Assembly: GCF_040807025.1 (NCBI RefSeq)
Contig: NC_090980.1
Span: forward strand, 124,001 to 188,000
Reading direction: 5' to 3'
DNA from: Struthio camelus
Taxonomy: Eukaryota; Chordata; Aves; Struthioniformes; Struthionidae
DNA: 64,000 bases
The notes below the pieces were generated by a model that had not been told where the DNA came from, ran no database searches, and was given only the letters and a program-made list of their open reading frames with translations. Shown here in pieces: positions 38,779-53,700 of this stretch (position 1 is the first letter of the stretch; each line of letters begins with the position of its first letter). The position numbers and the translations under genes were made by a program.

Positions 38779-41700
38779 CTGCGGGCGGCACGGCGGCGCC
38801 GTCAGGCCGCGGGGGGACGGGGGGACGGGGGGACGTCGGGGGGCGCCGGGACGGGGGGACGGGGAGAGGGACGTCGGGGGGCGCCGGCTCGGGGGGACGG
38901 GGGGAGAGGGACGTCGGGGGGCGCCGGCTCGGGGGGACGGGGAGAGGGACGTCGGGGGGCGCCGGGACGGGGGGACGGGGGGAGAGGGACGTCGGGGGGC
39001 GCCGGCTCGGGGGGACGGGGGGAGAGGGACGTCGGGGGGCGCCGGCTCGGGGGGACGGGGGGACGTCGGGGGGCGCCGGGACGGGGGGGCGGGGGGACGT
39101 CGGGGGGCGCCGGCTCGGGGGGACGGGGGGAGGGACGTCGGGGGGCGCCGGCTCGGGGGGACGGGGGGAGGGACGTCGGGGGGCGCCGGCTCGGGGGGAC
39201 GGGGGGAGAGGGACGTCGGGGGGCGCCGGCTCGGGGGGACGGGGGGAGGGACGTCGGGGGGCGCCGGCTCGGGGGGACGGGGAGAGGGACGTCGGGGGGC
39301 GCCGGCTCGGGGGGACGGGGGGAGGGACGTCGGGGGGCGCCGGCTCGGGGGGACGGGGACGGGGAGAGGGACGTCGGGGGGCGCCGGGACGGGGGGACGG
39401 GGGGAGGGACGTCGGGGGGCGCCGGCTCGGGGGGACGGGGGGAGAGGGACGTCGGGGGGCGCCGGCTCGGGGGGACGGGGGGAGAGGGACGTCGGGGGGC
39501 GCCGGCTCGGGGGGACGGGGGGAGGGACGTCGGGGGGCGCCGGCTCGGGGGGACGGGGACGGGGAGAGGGACGTCGGGGGGCGCCGGGACGGGGGGACGG
39601 GGGGAGGGACGTCGGGGGGCGCCGGCTCGGGGGGACGGGGAGAGGGACGTCGGGGGGCGCCGGCTCGGGGGGACGGGGAGAGGGACGTCGGGGGGCGCCG
39701 GCTCGGGGGGACGGGGAGAGAGGGACGTCGGGGGGCGCCGGCTCGGGGGGACGGGGAGAGGGACGTCGGGGGGCGCCGGCTCGGGGGGACGGGGGGAGAG
39801 GGACGTCGGGGGGCGCCGGCTCGGGGGGACGGGGAGAGAGGGACGTCGGGGGGGCGCCGGCTCGGGGGGGACGGGGGGAGAGGGACGTCGGGGGGCGCCG
39901 GCTCGGGGGGACGGGGAGAGAGGGACGTCGGGGGGGCGCCGGGACGGGGGGACGGGGGGGAGGGACGTCGGGGGGCGCCGGCTCGGGGGGGACGGGGGGA
40001 GAGGGACGTCGGGGGGCGCCGGCTCAGGGGGACGGGGGGAGGGACGTCGGGGGGCGCCGGCTCGGGGGGGACGGGGAGAGGGACGTCGGGGGGCGCCGGC
40101 TCGGGGGGACGGGGAGAGAGGGACGTCGGGGGCGCCGGGACGGGGGGACGGGGGGAGAGGGACGTCGGGGGGCGCCGGCTCGGGGGGACGGGGAGAGGGA
40201 CGTCGGGGGGCGCCGGCTCGGGGGGACGGGGGGAGAGGGACGTCGGGGGGCGCCGGCTCGGGGGGACGGGGAGAGGGACGTCGGGGGGCGCCGGCTCGGG
40301 GGGGACGGGGAGAGGGACGTCGGGGGGCACCGGCTCGGGGGGGACGGGGAGAGGGACGTCGGGGGGCGCCGGCTCGGGGGGACGGGGGGAGAGGGACGTC
40401 GGGGGGCGCCGGCTCGGGGGGACGGGGGGAGAGGGACGTCGGGGGGCGCCGGCTCGGGGGGACGGGGAGAGAGGGACGTCGGGGGGCGCCGGCTCGGGGG
40501 GACGGGGAGAGAGGGACGTCGGGGGGCGCCGGCTCGGGGGGACGGGGGGAGAGGGACGTCGGGGGGCGCCGGGACGGGGGGACGGGGGAGAGGGACGTCG
40601 GGGGGCGCCGGCTCGGGGGACGGGGAGAGGGACGTCGGGGGGCGCCGGCTCGGGGGGACGGGGGGAGAGGGACGTCGGGGGGCGCCGGCTCGGGGGGGAC
40701 GGGGGGAGAGGGACGTCGGGGGGCGCCGGCTCGGGGGGACGGGGAGAGGGACGTCGGGGGGCGCCGGCTCGGGGGGACGGGGGGAGAGGGACGTCGGGGG
40801 GCGCCGGCTCGGGGGGGGACGGGGAGAGGGACGTCGGGGGGCGCCGGCTCGGGGGGGACGGGGAGAGGGACGTCGGGGGGCGCCGGCTCGGGGGGACGGG
40901 GGGAGAGGGACGTCGGGGGGCGCCGGCTCGGGGGGACGGGGAGAGGGACGTCGGGGGGCGCCGGCTCGGGGGGACGGGGGGAGAGGGACGTCGGGGGGCG
41001 CCGGGACGGGGGGACGGGGGGAGAGGGACGTCGGGGGGCGCCGGCTCGGGGGGACGGGGAGAGAGGGACGTCGGGGGGCGCCGGCTCGGGGGGACGGGGG
41101 GAGAGGGACGTCGGGGGGCGCCGGCTCGGGGGGGACGGGGGGAGAGGGACGTCGGGGGGCGCCGGCTCGGGGGGGACGGGGAGAGGGACGTCGGGGGGCG
41201 CCGGGACGGGGGGACGGGGGGAGAGGGACGTCGGGGGGCGCCGGCTCGGGGGGACGGGGGGAGAGGGACGTCGGGGGGCGCCGGCTCGGGGGGACGGGGA
41301 GAGAGGGACGTCGGGGGGCGCCGGCTCGGGGGGACGGGGGGAGAGGGACGTCGGGGGGCGCCGGCTCGGGGGGGACGGGGAGAGAGGGACGTCGGGGGGC
41401 GCCGGCTCGGGGGGGACGGGGGGAGAGGGACGTCGGGGGGCGCCGGCTCGGGGGGGATGGGGAGAGGGAGAGGGACGGGGGACGATGGGGAGGGGACTGG
41501 GGAGGGGAGGGGACACGGGGGACACGGGACAACAGGGAGGGGACAGGGGGACGGGGGGACAGGGGGACTGGAGACGACAGGGAGGGGACGGGGGGAACGG
41601 GGGCACAGAGGGGACACGGGGGACATGGGATGGGACGGGGGGACGGGGGGGGACATGGGACGACGGGGGGGGACACGGGATGACGGGGGGGACGGGGAGG

Positions 41701-44700
41701 GGACTCGGGGGGACGGGGACACGGGGGGGACGGGGACGACGGGGAGGGAACATGGGGGGGACTCGGGGACGGGGACTNNNNNNNNNNNNNNNNNNNNNNN
41801 NNNNNNNNNNNNNNNNNNNNNNNNNNNNNNNNNNNNNNNNNNNNNNNNNNNNNNNNNNNNNNNNNNNNNNNNNNNNNNNNNNNNNNNNNNNNNNNNNNNN
41901 NNNNNNNNNNNNNNNNNNNNNNNNNNNNNNNNNNNNNNNNNNNNNNNNNNNNNNNNNNNNNNNNNNNNNNNNNNNNNACCCCCCCCCCATGACAGGCTCC
42001 CGCTTGCACGGGGGAAGCCCTCTCGCACGAGCAACCCCCTTGCACGAGGGTCCAACTTGCACAAGGGCCTGCTCGCACGAGGAACGCCCTCGCACGAGGA
42101 CCCCCTCGCACAAGGGTCCCGCTCGCACGAAGAACCCCCTCGCACGAGGAACCCCCTTGAGTAAGGGCCTGCTCGCACGAGGACCCCCTCACGCAAAGAC
42201 CCCCCCTTGCACGAGGGTCCCGCTCGCACGAGGAACCCCTCGCACGAGGAACCCCCTTGAATAAGGGCCTGCTCGCACAAGGATCCCCTCACATGAGGAC
42301 CCCCCCCTTGCACGAGGGTCCCACTCGCACGAGGAACCCCCTTGAGTAAGGGCCTGCTCGCACGAGGACCCCCCTTGCGCAAAGACCCCCCCCTTGCACG
42401 AGGGTCCCGCTCGCATGAGGACCCCCCCTTGCACAAGGGCCTGCTCACACGAGGACCCCCTCGCACGAGGGCCCCCCACTTGCACGAGGACCCCCTCGCA
42501 TGAGGACCACCCTTGCACGAGGACCCCCCCTCGCACAAGGGCCTGCTCACATGAGGACCCCCTCGCACGAGGACCCCCCACTTGCACGAGGACCCCCTCG
42601 CACGAGGACCACCCTTGCACAATGAACCCCCCCTTGCACAAGGGCCTGCTCACACGAGGACCCCCTCACACGAGGACCACCCTTGCACAAGGGCCTGCTC
42701 ACACTAGGACCCCCTCGCACGAGGACCCTCCACTTGCACGAGGACCCCCTCGCACGAGGACCACCCTTGCACAATGAACCCCCCCTTGCACAAGAGCCTG
42801 CTCACACGAGGACCCCCTCGCACGAGGACCCCCCCTTGCACAAGGGCCTGCTCGCACGAGGACCCCCCACTTGCACGATGAACCCCCCCCTCGCACGAGG
42901 ACCCCCCTTGCACAAGGGCCTGCTCACACGAGGACCCCCTCGCACGAGGACCACCCTTGCACAATGAACCCCCCCTTGCACAAGAGCCTGCTCACACGAG
43001 GACCCCCCCGCCGCCCGGCCTTACTTGGTGCACTTGCCCTCCAGGAGGAAGTAGCCGTGCAAGCAGCTGTCGCACTTCTCGCCCACGCTGTTGTTCTGGC
43101 AGTTGACGCAGACGGCCGCCTCCTCGCTCGGCCCCTCCGACACCCAGCTGGGGATCTGGGGGGCGGCGCGGGTGGGCGGGGGGCTCGGACCCCCTCCTCC
43201 TCCTCCCCCACACCGTGGGGCAGGAGCTCCGGGCCCCCCAGCACCATGGGGCAGGAGCTCAGGACCCCCCCTCCATCCCTCCTGTGCCGTGGGGCAGGAG
43301 CTCCGGACCCCCTGTCCCCCTCACGCCGTGGGGCAGGAGCTCCGGGCCCCCCAGCGCCGTGGGGCAGGAGCTCAGGACCCCCCCTCCATCCCTCCAGCGC
43401 CATGGGGCAGGAGCTCAGGACAACCCCTCCATCCCTCCTGTGCCGTGGGGCAGGAGCTCCGGACCCCCTGTCCCCCTCACGCCGTGGGGCAGGAGCTCCG
43501 GGCCCCCCAGCACCATGGGGCAGGAGCTCCGGGCCCCCCATCCCCCTCACGCCGTGGGGCAGGAGCTCAGGACCCCCCAGCACCATGGGGCAGGAGCTCC
43601 GGGCCCCCCGTCCCCCTCACGCCGTGGGGCTGGAGCTCAGGACCCCCCAACGCCGTGGGGCAGGAGCTCAGGACCCCCCAGCACCGTGGGGCAGGAGCTC
43701 AGGACACCCCCTCCCCCTCACGCCGTGGGGCAGGAGCTCAGGACCCCCCAGCACCGTGGGGCAGGAGCTCAGGACACCCCACCTCCCCATGCCATGGGGC
43801 AGGAGCTCGGGACCCCCCCGCGCCGTGGGGCAGGAGCCCCAGACCCCCTCCACCCCCCTGCGCCGTGGGGCAGGAGCCCCAGCCCCCCCCCCACACACCG
43901 TGGGGCAGGAGCTCGGGACCCCCCCGCGCCATGGGGCAGGAGCCCCAGACCCCCTCCACCCCCCCGCGCCGTGGGGCAGGAGCCCCAGACCCCCCCCCCA
44001 CCCACGCACACCGTGGGGCAGGAGCTCGGGACCCCCCCGCGCCGTGGGGCGCCCCACTGACCATGGCGGGCTCCAGGGGGAAGCGGGCCGGGTCGCGCCG
44101 GGCGCGCTCGTACTCCTCGCGCGAGATGCAGACGGCGGCGTTGTCGCGGCAGAAGCTGCGGCAGGGCCGGCAGGCGCCGCCGTCCAGCGCCGAGCCCACG
44201 AAGAGCGGCCGGCACTTCTCGCAGTGCGGCCCCTGCGGCGCCCGCCGCCTCAGCGCCCGCCCCACGGCCGCCCCACGGCCGCCCCACAGCCGCCCCAGCG
44301 CCCGCCCCACGGCCGCCCCGCGCCCAGGCCTGCAGCGCCCTGCATCCCCCGCCGCAGCCCGCCGTCTGCATCCATCCCCCTGCAGCCCGCCCCGCGGCCT
44401 GCCCCACGGCCTGCCCCACATCTCATCCCACGGCCTGCCCCATATCCCACCCCACATCTCATCCCATGGTCTGCCCCATATCCTGCCCCACATCTCATCC
44501 CACAGCCTGCCCCATGGCTGCAGCGCCCTGCATCCCCCGCCGCAGCCCGCCGTCTGCATCCATCCCCCTGCAGCCCGCCCTGCAGCCTGCCCCACGGCCT
44601 GCCCCACATCTCATCCCACGGCCTGCCCCATATGCCGCCCCATATCTCATCCCACAGCCTGCCCCACAGCCTGCCCCATGTCTGCAGCACCCGCTGCATC

Positions 44701-47700
44701 CCGCCTTGCAGCCCGCCGTCTGCATCCCGCCCCATATCCTGCCCCACGGCCTGCCCCATATCCCACCCCACATCTCATCCCATGGCCTGCCCATATCCCA
44801 CCCCACATCTCACCCCACGGCCTGCCCCATGTCTGCAGCGCCCTGCATCCCCCGCCGCAGCCCGCCGTCTGCATCCATCCCCCTGCAGCCCGCCCTGCAG
44901 CCTGCCCCACGGCCTGCCCCACATCTCATCCCACGGCCTGCCCCATATGCTGCCCCATATCTCATCCCACAGCCTGCCCCACAGCCTGCCCCATGTCTGC
45001 AGCACCCGCTGCATCCCCCGCCGCAGCCCGCCGTCTGCATCCATCCCCCTGCAGCCCGCCCCGCAGCCTGCCCCACGGCCTGCCCCACATCTCATCCCAC
45101 GGCCTGCCCCATATCCCACCCCACATCTCATCCCATGGTCTGCCCCATATCCTGCCCCACATCTCATCCCACAGCCTGCCCCATGGCTGCAGCGCCCTGC
45201 ATCCCCCGCCGCAGCCCACCTTGCATCCATCCCCCCGCAGCCTGCCCCACAGCCTGCCCCACATCTCATCCCACGGCCTGCCCCATATCCCACCCCATAT
45301 CTCATCCCATGGCCTGCCCCATATCCCACCCCATATCTCATCCCACGGCCTGCCCCATGTCTGCAGCACCCGCTGCATCCCCCGCCGCAGCCCGCCGTCT
45401 GCATCCATCCCCCTGCAGCCCGCCCCGCAGCCTGCCCCACGGCCTGCCCCACATCTCATCCCACGGCCTGCCCCATATCCCACCCCACATCTCATCCCAT
45501 GGTCTGCCCCATATCCTGCCCCACATCTCATCCCACAGCCTGCCCCATGGCTGCAGCGCCCTGCATCCCCCGCCGCAGCCCACCTTGCATCCATCCCCCC
45601 GCAGCCTGCCCCACGGCCTGCCCCACATCTCATCCCACGGCCTGCCCCATATCCCACCCCATATCTCATCCCATGGCCTGCCCCATATCCCACCCCATAT
45701 CTCATCCCACGGCCTGCCCCATGTCTGCAGCACCCGCTGCATCCCGCCCCGCGGCCTGCCCCACAGCCTGCCCCATGGCTGCAGCGCCCTGCATCCCCCG
45801 CCACAGCCCACCTTGCATCCATCCCCCTGCAGCCCGCCCCACAGCCTGCCCCACGGCCTGCCCCATATCCCACCCCACATCTCATCCCATGGCCTGCCCC
45901 ATATCCCACCCCACATCTCATCCCATGGTCTGCCCCATATCCTGCCCCACATCTCACCCCACGGCCTGCCCCATGGCTGCAGCGCCCTGCATCCCCCGCT
46001 GCATCCCGCCTGGCATCCATCCCCCTGCAGCCCGCCCCGCAGCCTGCCCCACAGCCTGCCCCACGGCCTGCCCCACATCTCATCCCACGGCCTGCCCCAT
46101 ATCTCATCCCACAGCCTGCCCCACAGCCTGCCCCATGTCTGCAGCACCCGCTGCATCCCGCCTTGCAGCCCGCCGTCTGCATCCCGCCCCGCGGCCTGCC
46201 CCGCGGCCTGCCCCATATCCCGCCCCACATCTCATCCCATGGCCTGCCCCATATCCTGCCCCACAGCCTGCCCCATGGCTGCAGCGCCCTGCATCCCCCG
46301 CCGCATCCCGCCTGGCATCCATCCCCCTGCATCCCGCCCTGCAGCCTGCCCCACGGCCTGCCCCATATCCCACCCCATATCTCATCCCATGGCCTGCCCC
46401 ATATCCCACCCCATACCTCATCCCACAGCCTGCCCCACAGCCTGCCCCATGTCTGCAGCACCCGCTGCATCCCGCCCCGCGGCCTGCCCCACAGCCTGCC
46501 CCACGGCCTGCCCCATATCCCACCCCACATCTCATCCCATGGCCTGCCCCATATCCCACCCCACATCTCACCCCACGGCCTGCCCCATGGCTGCAGCGCC
46601 CTGCATCCCCCGCCGCAGCCCACCTTGCATCCATCCCCCTGCAGCCCGCCCCGCGGCTGCCCCACATCCTGCCCCACAGCACCCTGCCTCCCACCCCACG
46701 GCAGCCCCGCGCGGGCCTGCATCGCTCTGCACCCCACCTTGCCCCACACCCCGCCCCACGACGGCCCGCAGCGCCCTGCGTCCCACCTCCCACCCCCGCC
46801 CCACGGCCGCCCCACGGCCCCGCGCCCCACCTTGGTGTTGTTGAAGCACTGGACGCACTGGTCCTGGGCGCCCACCCCCCGGCACTCGCTGTGCCTGTTG
46901 CACTGGCACTCCACCGAGCAGTCCTGCCCCACGTAGCCGAAGTGGCACCGGCACCGGTTGGGCTCCACGCACGTCCCGTTCACGCAGCCCTGCTCGCACA
47001 CCGGCCGGCACAGCCCCGTGGCGCTGCGGGGGGCGCAGGCCGCCGCTTGCACCAGGGGCGCACGGGGAGCCGTGCAAAGCCCTCGTGTGCACGCTCGCAA
47101 GGCCTGCTTGCACTACGGGCGCACGGGGAGCCGGGCAAAGCCCTCGTGTGCACGCTCGCAAGGCCTGCTTGCACCAGGGGTGCACGGGGAGCCGGGCAAA
47201 GCCCTCGTGTGCACGCTCGCAAGGCCTGCTTACACTACGGGCGCACGGGGACCCGTGCAAAGCTCTCGTGTGCACACTCGCAAGGCCTGCTTGCACTACG
47301 GGTGCACGGGGACCCGTGCAAAGCTCTTGTGTGCACACTCGCAAGGCCTGCTTGCACTACGGGCGCACGGGGAGCCGGGCAAAGCCCTCGTGTGCACGCT
47401 CGCAAGGCCTGCTTGCACTAGGGGCGCACGGGGAGCCGTGCAAAGCCCTCGTGCGTGCACACTTACCAGGACCACTTGCACCAGACGCGCACAAGGACCC
47501 GCGCGAGCGCACACGCGAGGGCCGCTCGCGCCGGGCACCCCCGGGAGCCGTGCGAGCCGGCGCCCGCACACTCACTTGTCCAGCGTGTAGCCGCTCTTGC
47601 ACGTGCAGCGGTAGCCGTGGGGCAGGTCGCTGCAGTTCTGCGTCTCGTTGCAGTCGTGGTGCCCGTTGAGGCACTCGTTCTCGGGGGGGCAGGTCAGGAA

Positions 47701-50700
47701 AGCCCACTCGGCGTCGGCCCCGCACGACTGCGCCAGGCCTGGGGGGGGCGGGGGGGGGCTCAGGCGGGGCCGGGGCCGCCGGCGGCCCCCCGGCAGCGGG
47801 GAGAGCGGGGACGGGGTACGTACCGTGGCGGGGGCCGCGCAGCCCCCCCTCGAGGCAGCGGCCGCTGCCGTTGTGGCCGCGGCGGGCGCACCAGCCGCAG
47901 CGGGGCCGGCGCACGCAGCGGGCGCACTGCGGGGCCCCCGCGCAGCCGGCGCCGCAGCTCTCGGCCCCGCGCAGCAGCCGCCCGCAGGCGCCGGCCCCGC
48001 AGCGCAGCGGCACGTAGCTGGGGCTCATGCACTGCCGGCGGGGACGGAGGAGGGCGCCGGGTCGGACGGGGCGGGCCGCACGCTGCGCCCCCCCCCCGGC
48101 GCCCCGTATAACCCCCCAGCACCCCATACGTGCCCCCAGCGCCCCGTATGTCCCCCCAGCACCCCGTATGTGCCCCCGGCACCCCGTATGTGCCCCCGGC
48201 GCCCCGTATGTCCCCCCGGCGCCCCATACGTGCCCCCGGCGCCCCATACGTGCCCCCGGCACCCCGTATGTCCCCGCGGCACCCTGTATGTGCCCCCGGC
48301 ACCCCATACATGCCCCCAGCACCCCGTATGGCCCCCCAGCACCCCGTATATCCCCCCGGCACCCCATATGTGCCTCCCAGCACCCCATACATGCCCCTAG
48401 CACCCCGTATGGCCCCCCAGCACCCCGTATATCCCCCTAGCACCCCATATGTGCCCCCGGCGCCCCGTACGTGCCCCCAGCACCCCGTATGTCCCCCTGG
48501 CACCCCATACGTGCCCCCGGCACCCCGTATGTGCCCCCGGCGCCCCGTATGTGCCCCCGGCGCCCCATACGTGCCCCCAGCACCCCGTATGGCCCCCCAG
48601 CACCCCATACATGCCCCCAGCACCCCGTATGGCCCCCCAGCACCCCGTATGGCCCCCCGGCACCCCATACGTGCCCCCGGCGCCCCGTATGTCCCCCCGG
48701 CGCCCCATACGTGCCCCTGCCCCATACGTGCCCCCAGCACCCCGTATGTCCCCCCAGCACCCCGTATGTCCCCCCGGCGCCCCATACGTGCCCCCAGCAC
48801 CCCGTATGTCCCCCCAGCACACCATACGTGCCCCCAGCACCCCATACGTGCCCCTAGCACCCCATACGTGCCCCCAGCACCCTGTATATCTCCCCAGCAC
48901 CCCATATGTGCCCCCGACACCCCGTGTGTCCCCCCATCACCCCATATATCTCCCCATCACCCCATACGTGCTCCCGGCACCCCGTATGTCCCCCCGGCGC
49001 CCCATACGTGCCCCTAGCACCCCGTGTGTCCCCCCATCACCCCATATATCCCCCTGGCACCCCATACGTGTCCCCGGCACCCCGTATGTCCCCCCGGCGC
49101 CCCATACGTGCCCCCAGCACCCCGTGTGTCCCCCCATCACCCCATATATCCCCCTGGCACCCCATACGTGTCCCCGGCACCCCGTATGTCCCCCCGGCGC
49201 CCCATACGTGCCCCCAGCACCCCGTATGTCCCCCCAGCACCCCGTATAACCCCCCGGCGCCCCATACGTGCCCCCAGCACCCCGTATGTCCCCCCGGCAC
49301 CCCATACGTGCCCCCAGCACCCCGTATGTCCCCCCAGCACCCCGTATAACCCCCCGGCGCCCCATACGTGCCCCCAGCACCCCGTATGTCCCCCCGGCAC
49401 CCCATACGTGCCCCTAGCACCCCAAATGTCCCCCCAGCACCCCGTATATGTCCCCCTGGCTCCTCATATCTACCCCCAGCACCCCGTATGTCCCCCCAGT
49501 GCCCCATACGTGCCCCCAGCACCCCATATCTGTCCCAGTGCCCCAAATGTCCCCCAAGCACCCCATACGTGCCCCCGGCATCTCATATATCCCCCCAAGC
49601 ACCCCATACCTGCCCCCTGCACCCCATACCTGCCCCCTGCACCCCATATCTGTTCCCACCATCCCATACCTGCCCCCAGCACCCCATACCTGCCCCCTGC
49701 ACCCCATATCTGTTCCCACCATCCCATACCTGCCCCCTGCACCCCATACCTGCCCCCTGCACCCCATATCTGTTCCCACCATCCCATACCCAACCCTGGC
49801 ACCCCATACGTGCCCCCGGCGCCCCATACGTGCCCCCGGCGCCCCCCGGCGGGCAGCCCCCGCGCGCGGCGCACCTGCTGCAGGCTGACGCTCCAGACGC
49901 AGTGCTGCCAGCCGCCGTCGGCCCCCTTGGAGCCCAGGCACTGCTGGCAGGAGCTGTGGTTGTGGCAGGGCGTGGGGCAGGCCAGCGGCGGCGACGACTC
50001 CACCGGCATGGGCGACACGTTCAGCAGCGAGTGGCTGAAGCAGGTCCAGTCGTAGGTGGGCTGCACGCTCAGGATGCGCCGCGTCTCGCCTGCGGGCCGG
50101 GGGGGGACCCCCGGCGGGCTCCCCGTCAGAGCCTGCCCCACTGCGCCCGCCCCACTGCGCCCCTAGGGACAGCCCCGCTGCACCCCTTGCTCCCAGGGCC
50201 AGCCCCACTGCAGCCCCAGGGCCAGCCCCACTGCATCCTCTAGTGCCAGCCCCACTGTAGCCCCATTGCATCCCCTAGCGCCAGCTCCATTGCAGCCCCT
50301 AGCGCCAGCCCCACTGCAGCCCCTAGCGCCAGCCCCATTGCAGCCCCAGGGACAACCCCACTGCATCCCCTAGCACCAGCTCCATTGCATCCCCTAGTGC
50401 CAGCCCCACTGCACCCCCTAGCACCAGCCCCACTGCATGCCCTTGCTCCCCCAGGGCCTGCCCCATTGCATCCCCTAGCACCAGCCCCACTGCATCCCCA
50501 GGACCAGCCCCATTGCAGCCCCAGGGCCAGCCCCATTGCAGCCCCTAGCACCAACCCCACTGCACCCCTTGCTCCCAGGGCCAGCCCCACTGCATCCCCG
50601 TGCTCCCCCAGGGCCAGCCCCAGCGCACCCCTTGCTCCCTGTGCTAGTCCCATCGCACCCACCGCTCCGCCCCACGGCACCCCCAGGGCCAGCCCCGTAC

Positions 50701-53700
50701 CGGTGCGCTTGAACTGCCGGGTCCACATGCACTTGCCCGAGGCGGTGCACTTGCCGCAGTCGGAGGCCTCGCACGACACCTCGGAGCAGTTGCTGGCCAC
50801 GAAGATCTCCCGCTGGTTGATGCGGCAGTCGTTCTCCGAGGTGCAGCTGCCGGCGCTGCCGATGCAGGCGCCCTCGGGGCAGTTGGTGCACCACTTGCAC
50901 TGCGGCACGGCCTGGGGGGGGCAGGCGCGGCGGTGAGGGGGGGCGGCCGGCGCGCCCCCCCCCCCCGCCTCCATCCGCCCCCCCCTTGCTCACCGGGGCG
51001 CCCTGGCGCAGGGCCCGCGGGTGCTGGGCCAGGCACTCGCTGCAGGTCCGCAGGCGCCGGCAGTCCTCGGGCGAGCGGGGCGTCGGGGAGCACGAGGCCG
51101 GTCCCGGGGCGCAGCCCAGCCTGCGGCAGCCGGGGCCACGCGCTCGCTCCCTGCGCCTGCCGTGTGCTTGGCGTGTCCTGCCCCCCTCTGCATGTGCTTG
51201 GCGTGTCCTGCCCCCCTCTGCATGTGCTTGGCGTGTCCTGCTCTGCTCTGCACGTGCCTGGCGTGTCCTGCCCCCCTCTGCACGTGCCTGGCGTGTCCTG
51301 CCCCCCTCTGCACGTGCCTGGCGTGTCCTGCTCTGCTCTGCACGTGCCTGGCGTGTCCTGCTCTGCTCTGCATGTGCCTGGCGTGTCCTGCCCTCCTCTG
51401 CACGGGCCTGGCGTGTCCTGCCCTCCTCTGCACGTGCCTGGCGTGTCCTGCCCCCCTCTGCATGTGCTTGGCGTGTCCTGCCCCCCTCTGCACGTGCCTG
51501 GCGTGTCCTGCCCTCCTCTGCACGTGCCTGGCGTGTCCTGCCCTCCTCTGCACGTGCCTGGCGTGTCCTGCCCTCCTCTGCACGTGCCTGGCGTGTCCTG
51601 CCCTCCTCTGCACGTGCCTGGCGTGTCCTGCCCCCCTCTGCATGTGCCTGGCGTGTCCTGCTCTGCTCTGCACGTGCCTGGCGTGTCCTGCCCTCCTCTG
51701 CACGGGCCTGGCGTGTCCTGCTCTCCTCTGCACGTGCCTGGCGTGTCCTGCCTCCCTCTGCACGTGCCTGGCGTGTCCTGCCCCCCTCTGCACGGGCCTG
51801 GCGTGTCCTGCCCCCCTCTGCACGTGCCTGGCGTGTCCTGCCCCCCTCTGCACGGGCCTGGCGTGTCCTGCCCCCCTCTGCACGTGCCTGGCGTGTCCTG
51901 CTCTCCTCTGCATGTGCCTGGCGTGTCCCCCCACCACTCCTGCCTCCACCCCAGTTCCCCCCAGTATTCCCATCCCCGTTGCTCCAGTGCTGTCCCCATC
52001 TCGTCCCCGGTGCTGTCCTCGTCCCCGGTGCCACCATCCCCAGTGCCGTCCCTGTCCCCATCCCTATTGCCCCCATCCCCATCATCCCCAGTGCCGTCCC
52101 CGTCCCTGGTGCCACCATCCCCAGTGCCGTCCCCATCCCCATCGTCCCCATCCCTGGTGCCACCATCCCCAGTGCTGTCCCCATCCCCATCGCCACCGTC
52201 CCCGGTGCCGTCCCCGTCCCCATCGTCCCTGTCCCTGGTGCCACCAACCCCGGTGCCGTCCCCATCCCCATCGCCGCCGTCCCCGGTGCCACCATCCCCG
52301 GTGCCGTCCCCGTCCCCGTCCCCATCCCCACCATCCCCAGTGCCACCATCCCTGGTGTCATCCCCATCCCCACCATCCCCCGTGCCGTCCCCATCCCCGT
52401 CCCCATCACCACCGTCCCCGGTGCCACCAACCCCGGTGCCGTCCCCATCCCCATCGCCACCGTCCCCATCGCCACCGTCCCCAGTGCCACCGTCCCCAGT
52501 GCCGTCCCCATCCCCACCATCCCCGGTGCCGTCCCCATCCCCGTCCCCATCACCACCGTCCCCGGTGCCACCATCCCTGGTGTCATCCCCATCCCCACCA
52601 TCCCCCGTGCCGTCCCCATCCCCATCCCCATCACCACTGTCCCCGGTGCCACCAACCCCGGTGCCGTCCCCATCCCCACCATCCCCCGTGCCGTCCCCAT
52701 CCCCGTCCCCATCACCACCGTCCCCGGTGCCACCATCCCTGGTGTCATCCCCATCCCCACCATCCCCCGGTGCCGTCCCCATCCCCGTCCCCATCACCAC
52801 TGTCCCCGGTGCCACCAACCCCGGTGCCGTCCCCATCCCCATCGCCACCATCCCCATCCCCACCGTCCCCAGTGCCACCATCCCTGGTGTCATCCCCATC
52901 CCCACCGTCCCCCGTGCCGTCCCCGTCCCCATCCCCACCATCCCCGGTGCCATCCTCGTCCCCACTGTCCCCGTTGCCACCATCCCTGTCCCCATCCCCG
53001 TCCCCACCGTCCCTGTCCCCATCCCCATCACCACCGTCCCCGGTGCCACCATCCCTGTCCCCATCCCTGTCCCCACCGTCCCCACCGCCTCATCCCCGTC
53101 CCCACCGTCCCCGGTGCCTCATCCCCGTCCCCACCACCTCATCCCCGTCCCCACCGTCCCCGGCGGCCCCGTTACCGCTGGGCGGCGTCGGCGGAGAGGC
53201 AGCCGCCCCGGCACCAGGCGCAGCCGGCCCCCGAGCGGTTGCAGGCCTCGGGGCCGGGCAGGACGAGGCAGGGGTCCGGGGGCAGCGCCAGGGCCGAGAG
53301 CCGCCCCAGCGCCACCCCGGCGAAGCCCCCCGAGACGTAGACGCGGCCGCCCGCCACCGCCGCCGCGTGGGCCATCGAGCCGTTCATGGGGTCGCCCACC
53401 ACCGCCGGGCCTGGCGGGCGCCGAGAGCGCCGGCCGGCCGCGGCTCAGACGGGGACCCCGGACCCTGTTCGGCGACCCCACACCCGTTTCGGGGTCCCCA
53501 CACCCCTCTCATCCCCGTTCCCAGCACCCCCAGGCCTCTTCCAGCACCAGACCCCAGTCCCCAGGCCTTTTGGGGTCCCCACACCCATTTTGGGGTCCCC
53601 ACACCCGTTTCGGGGTCCCCACACCCGTTTCGGGGTCCCCACACCCATTTTGGGGACCCCACACCCCTCTCATCCCCGTTCCCAGCATCCCCAGTCCTCT

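Noticed and set aside
37733-42622. Very long frames on both strands over 38.8-42.6 kb
   Set aside because: Products such as [20 protein letters not shown] come from the 40-43 base array and even cross the N gap. No start, splice or composition evidence.
51165-51930. Regular 30-base direct repeats resembling a CRISPR array
   Set aside because: Units are contiguous without unique spacers, and the DNA is a vertebrate nuclear intron. It is a minisatellite.
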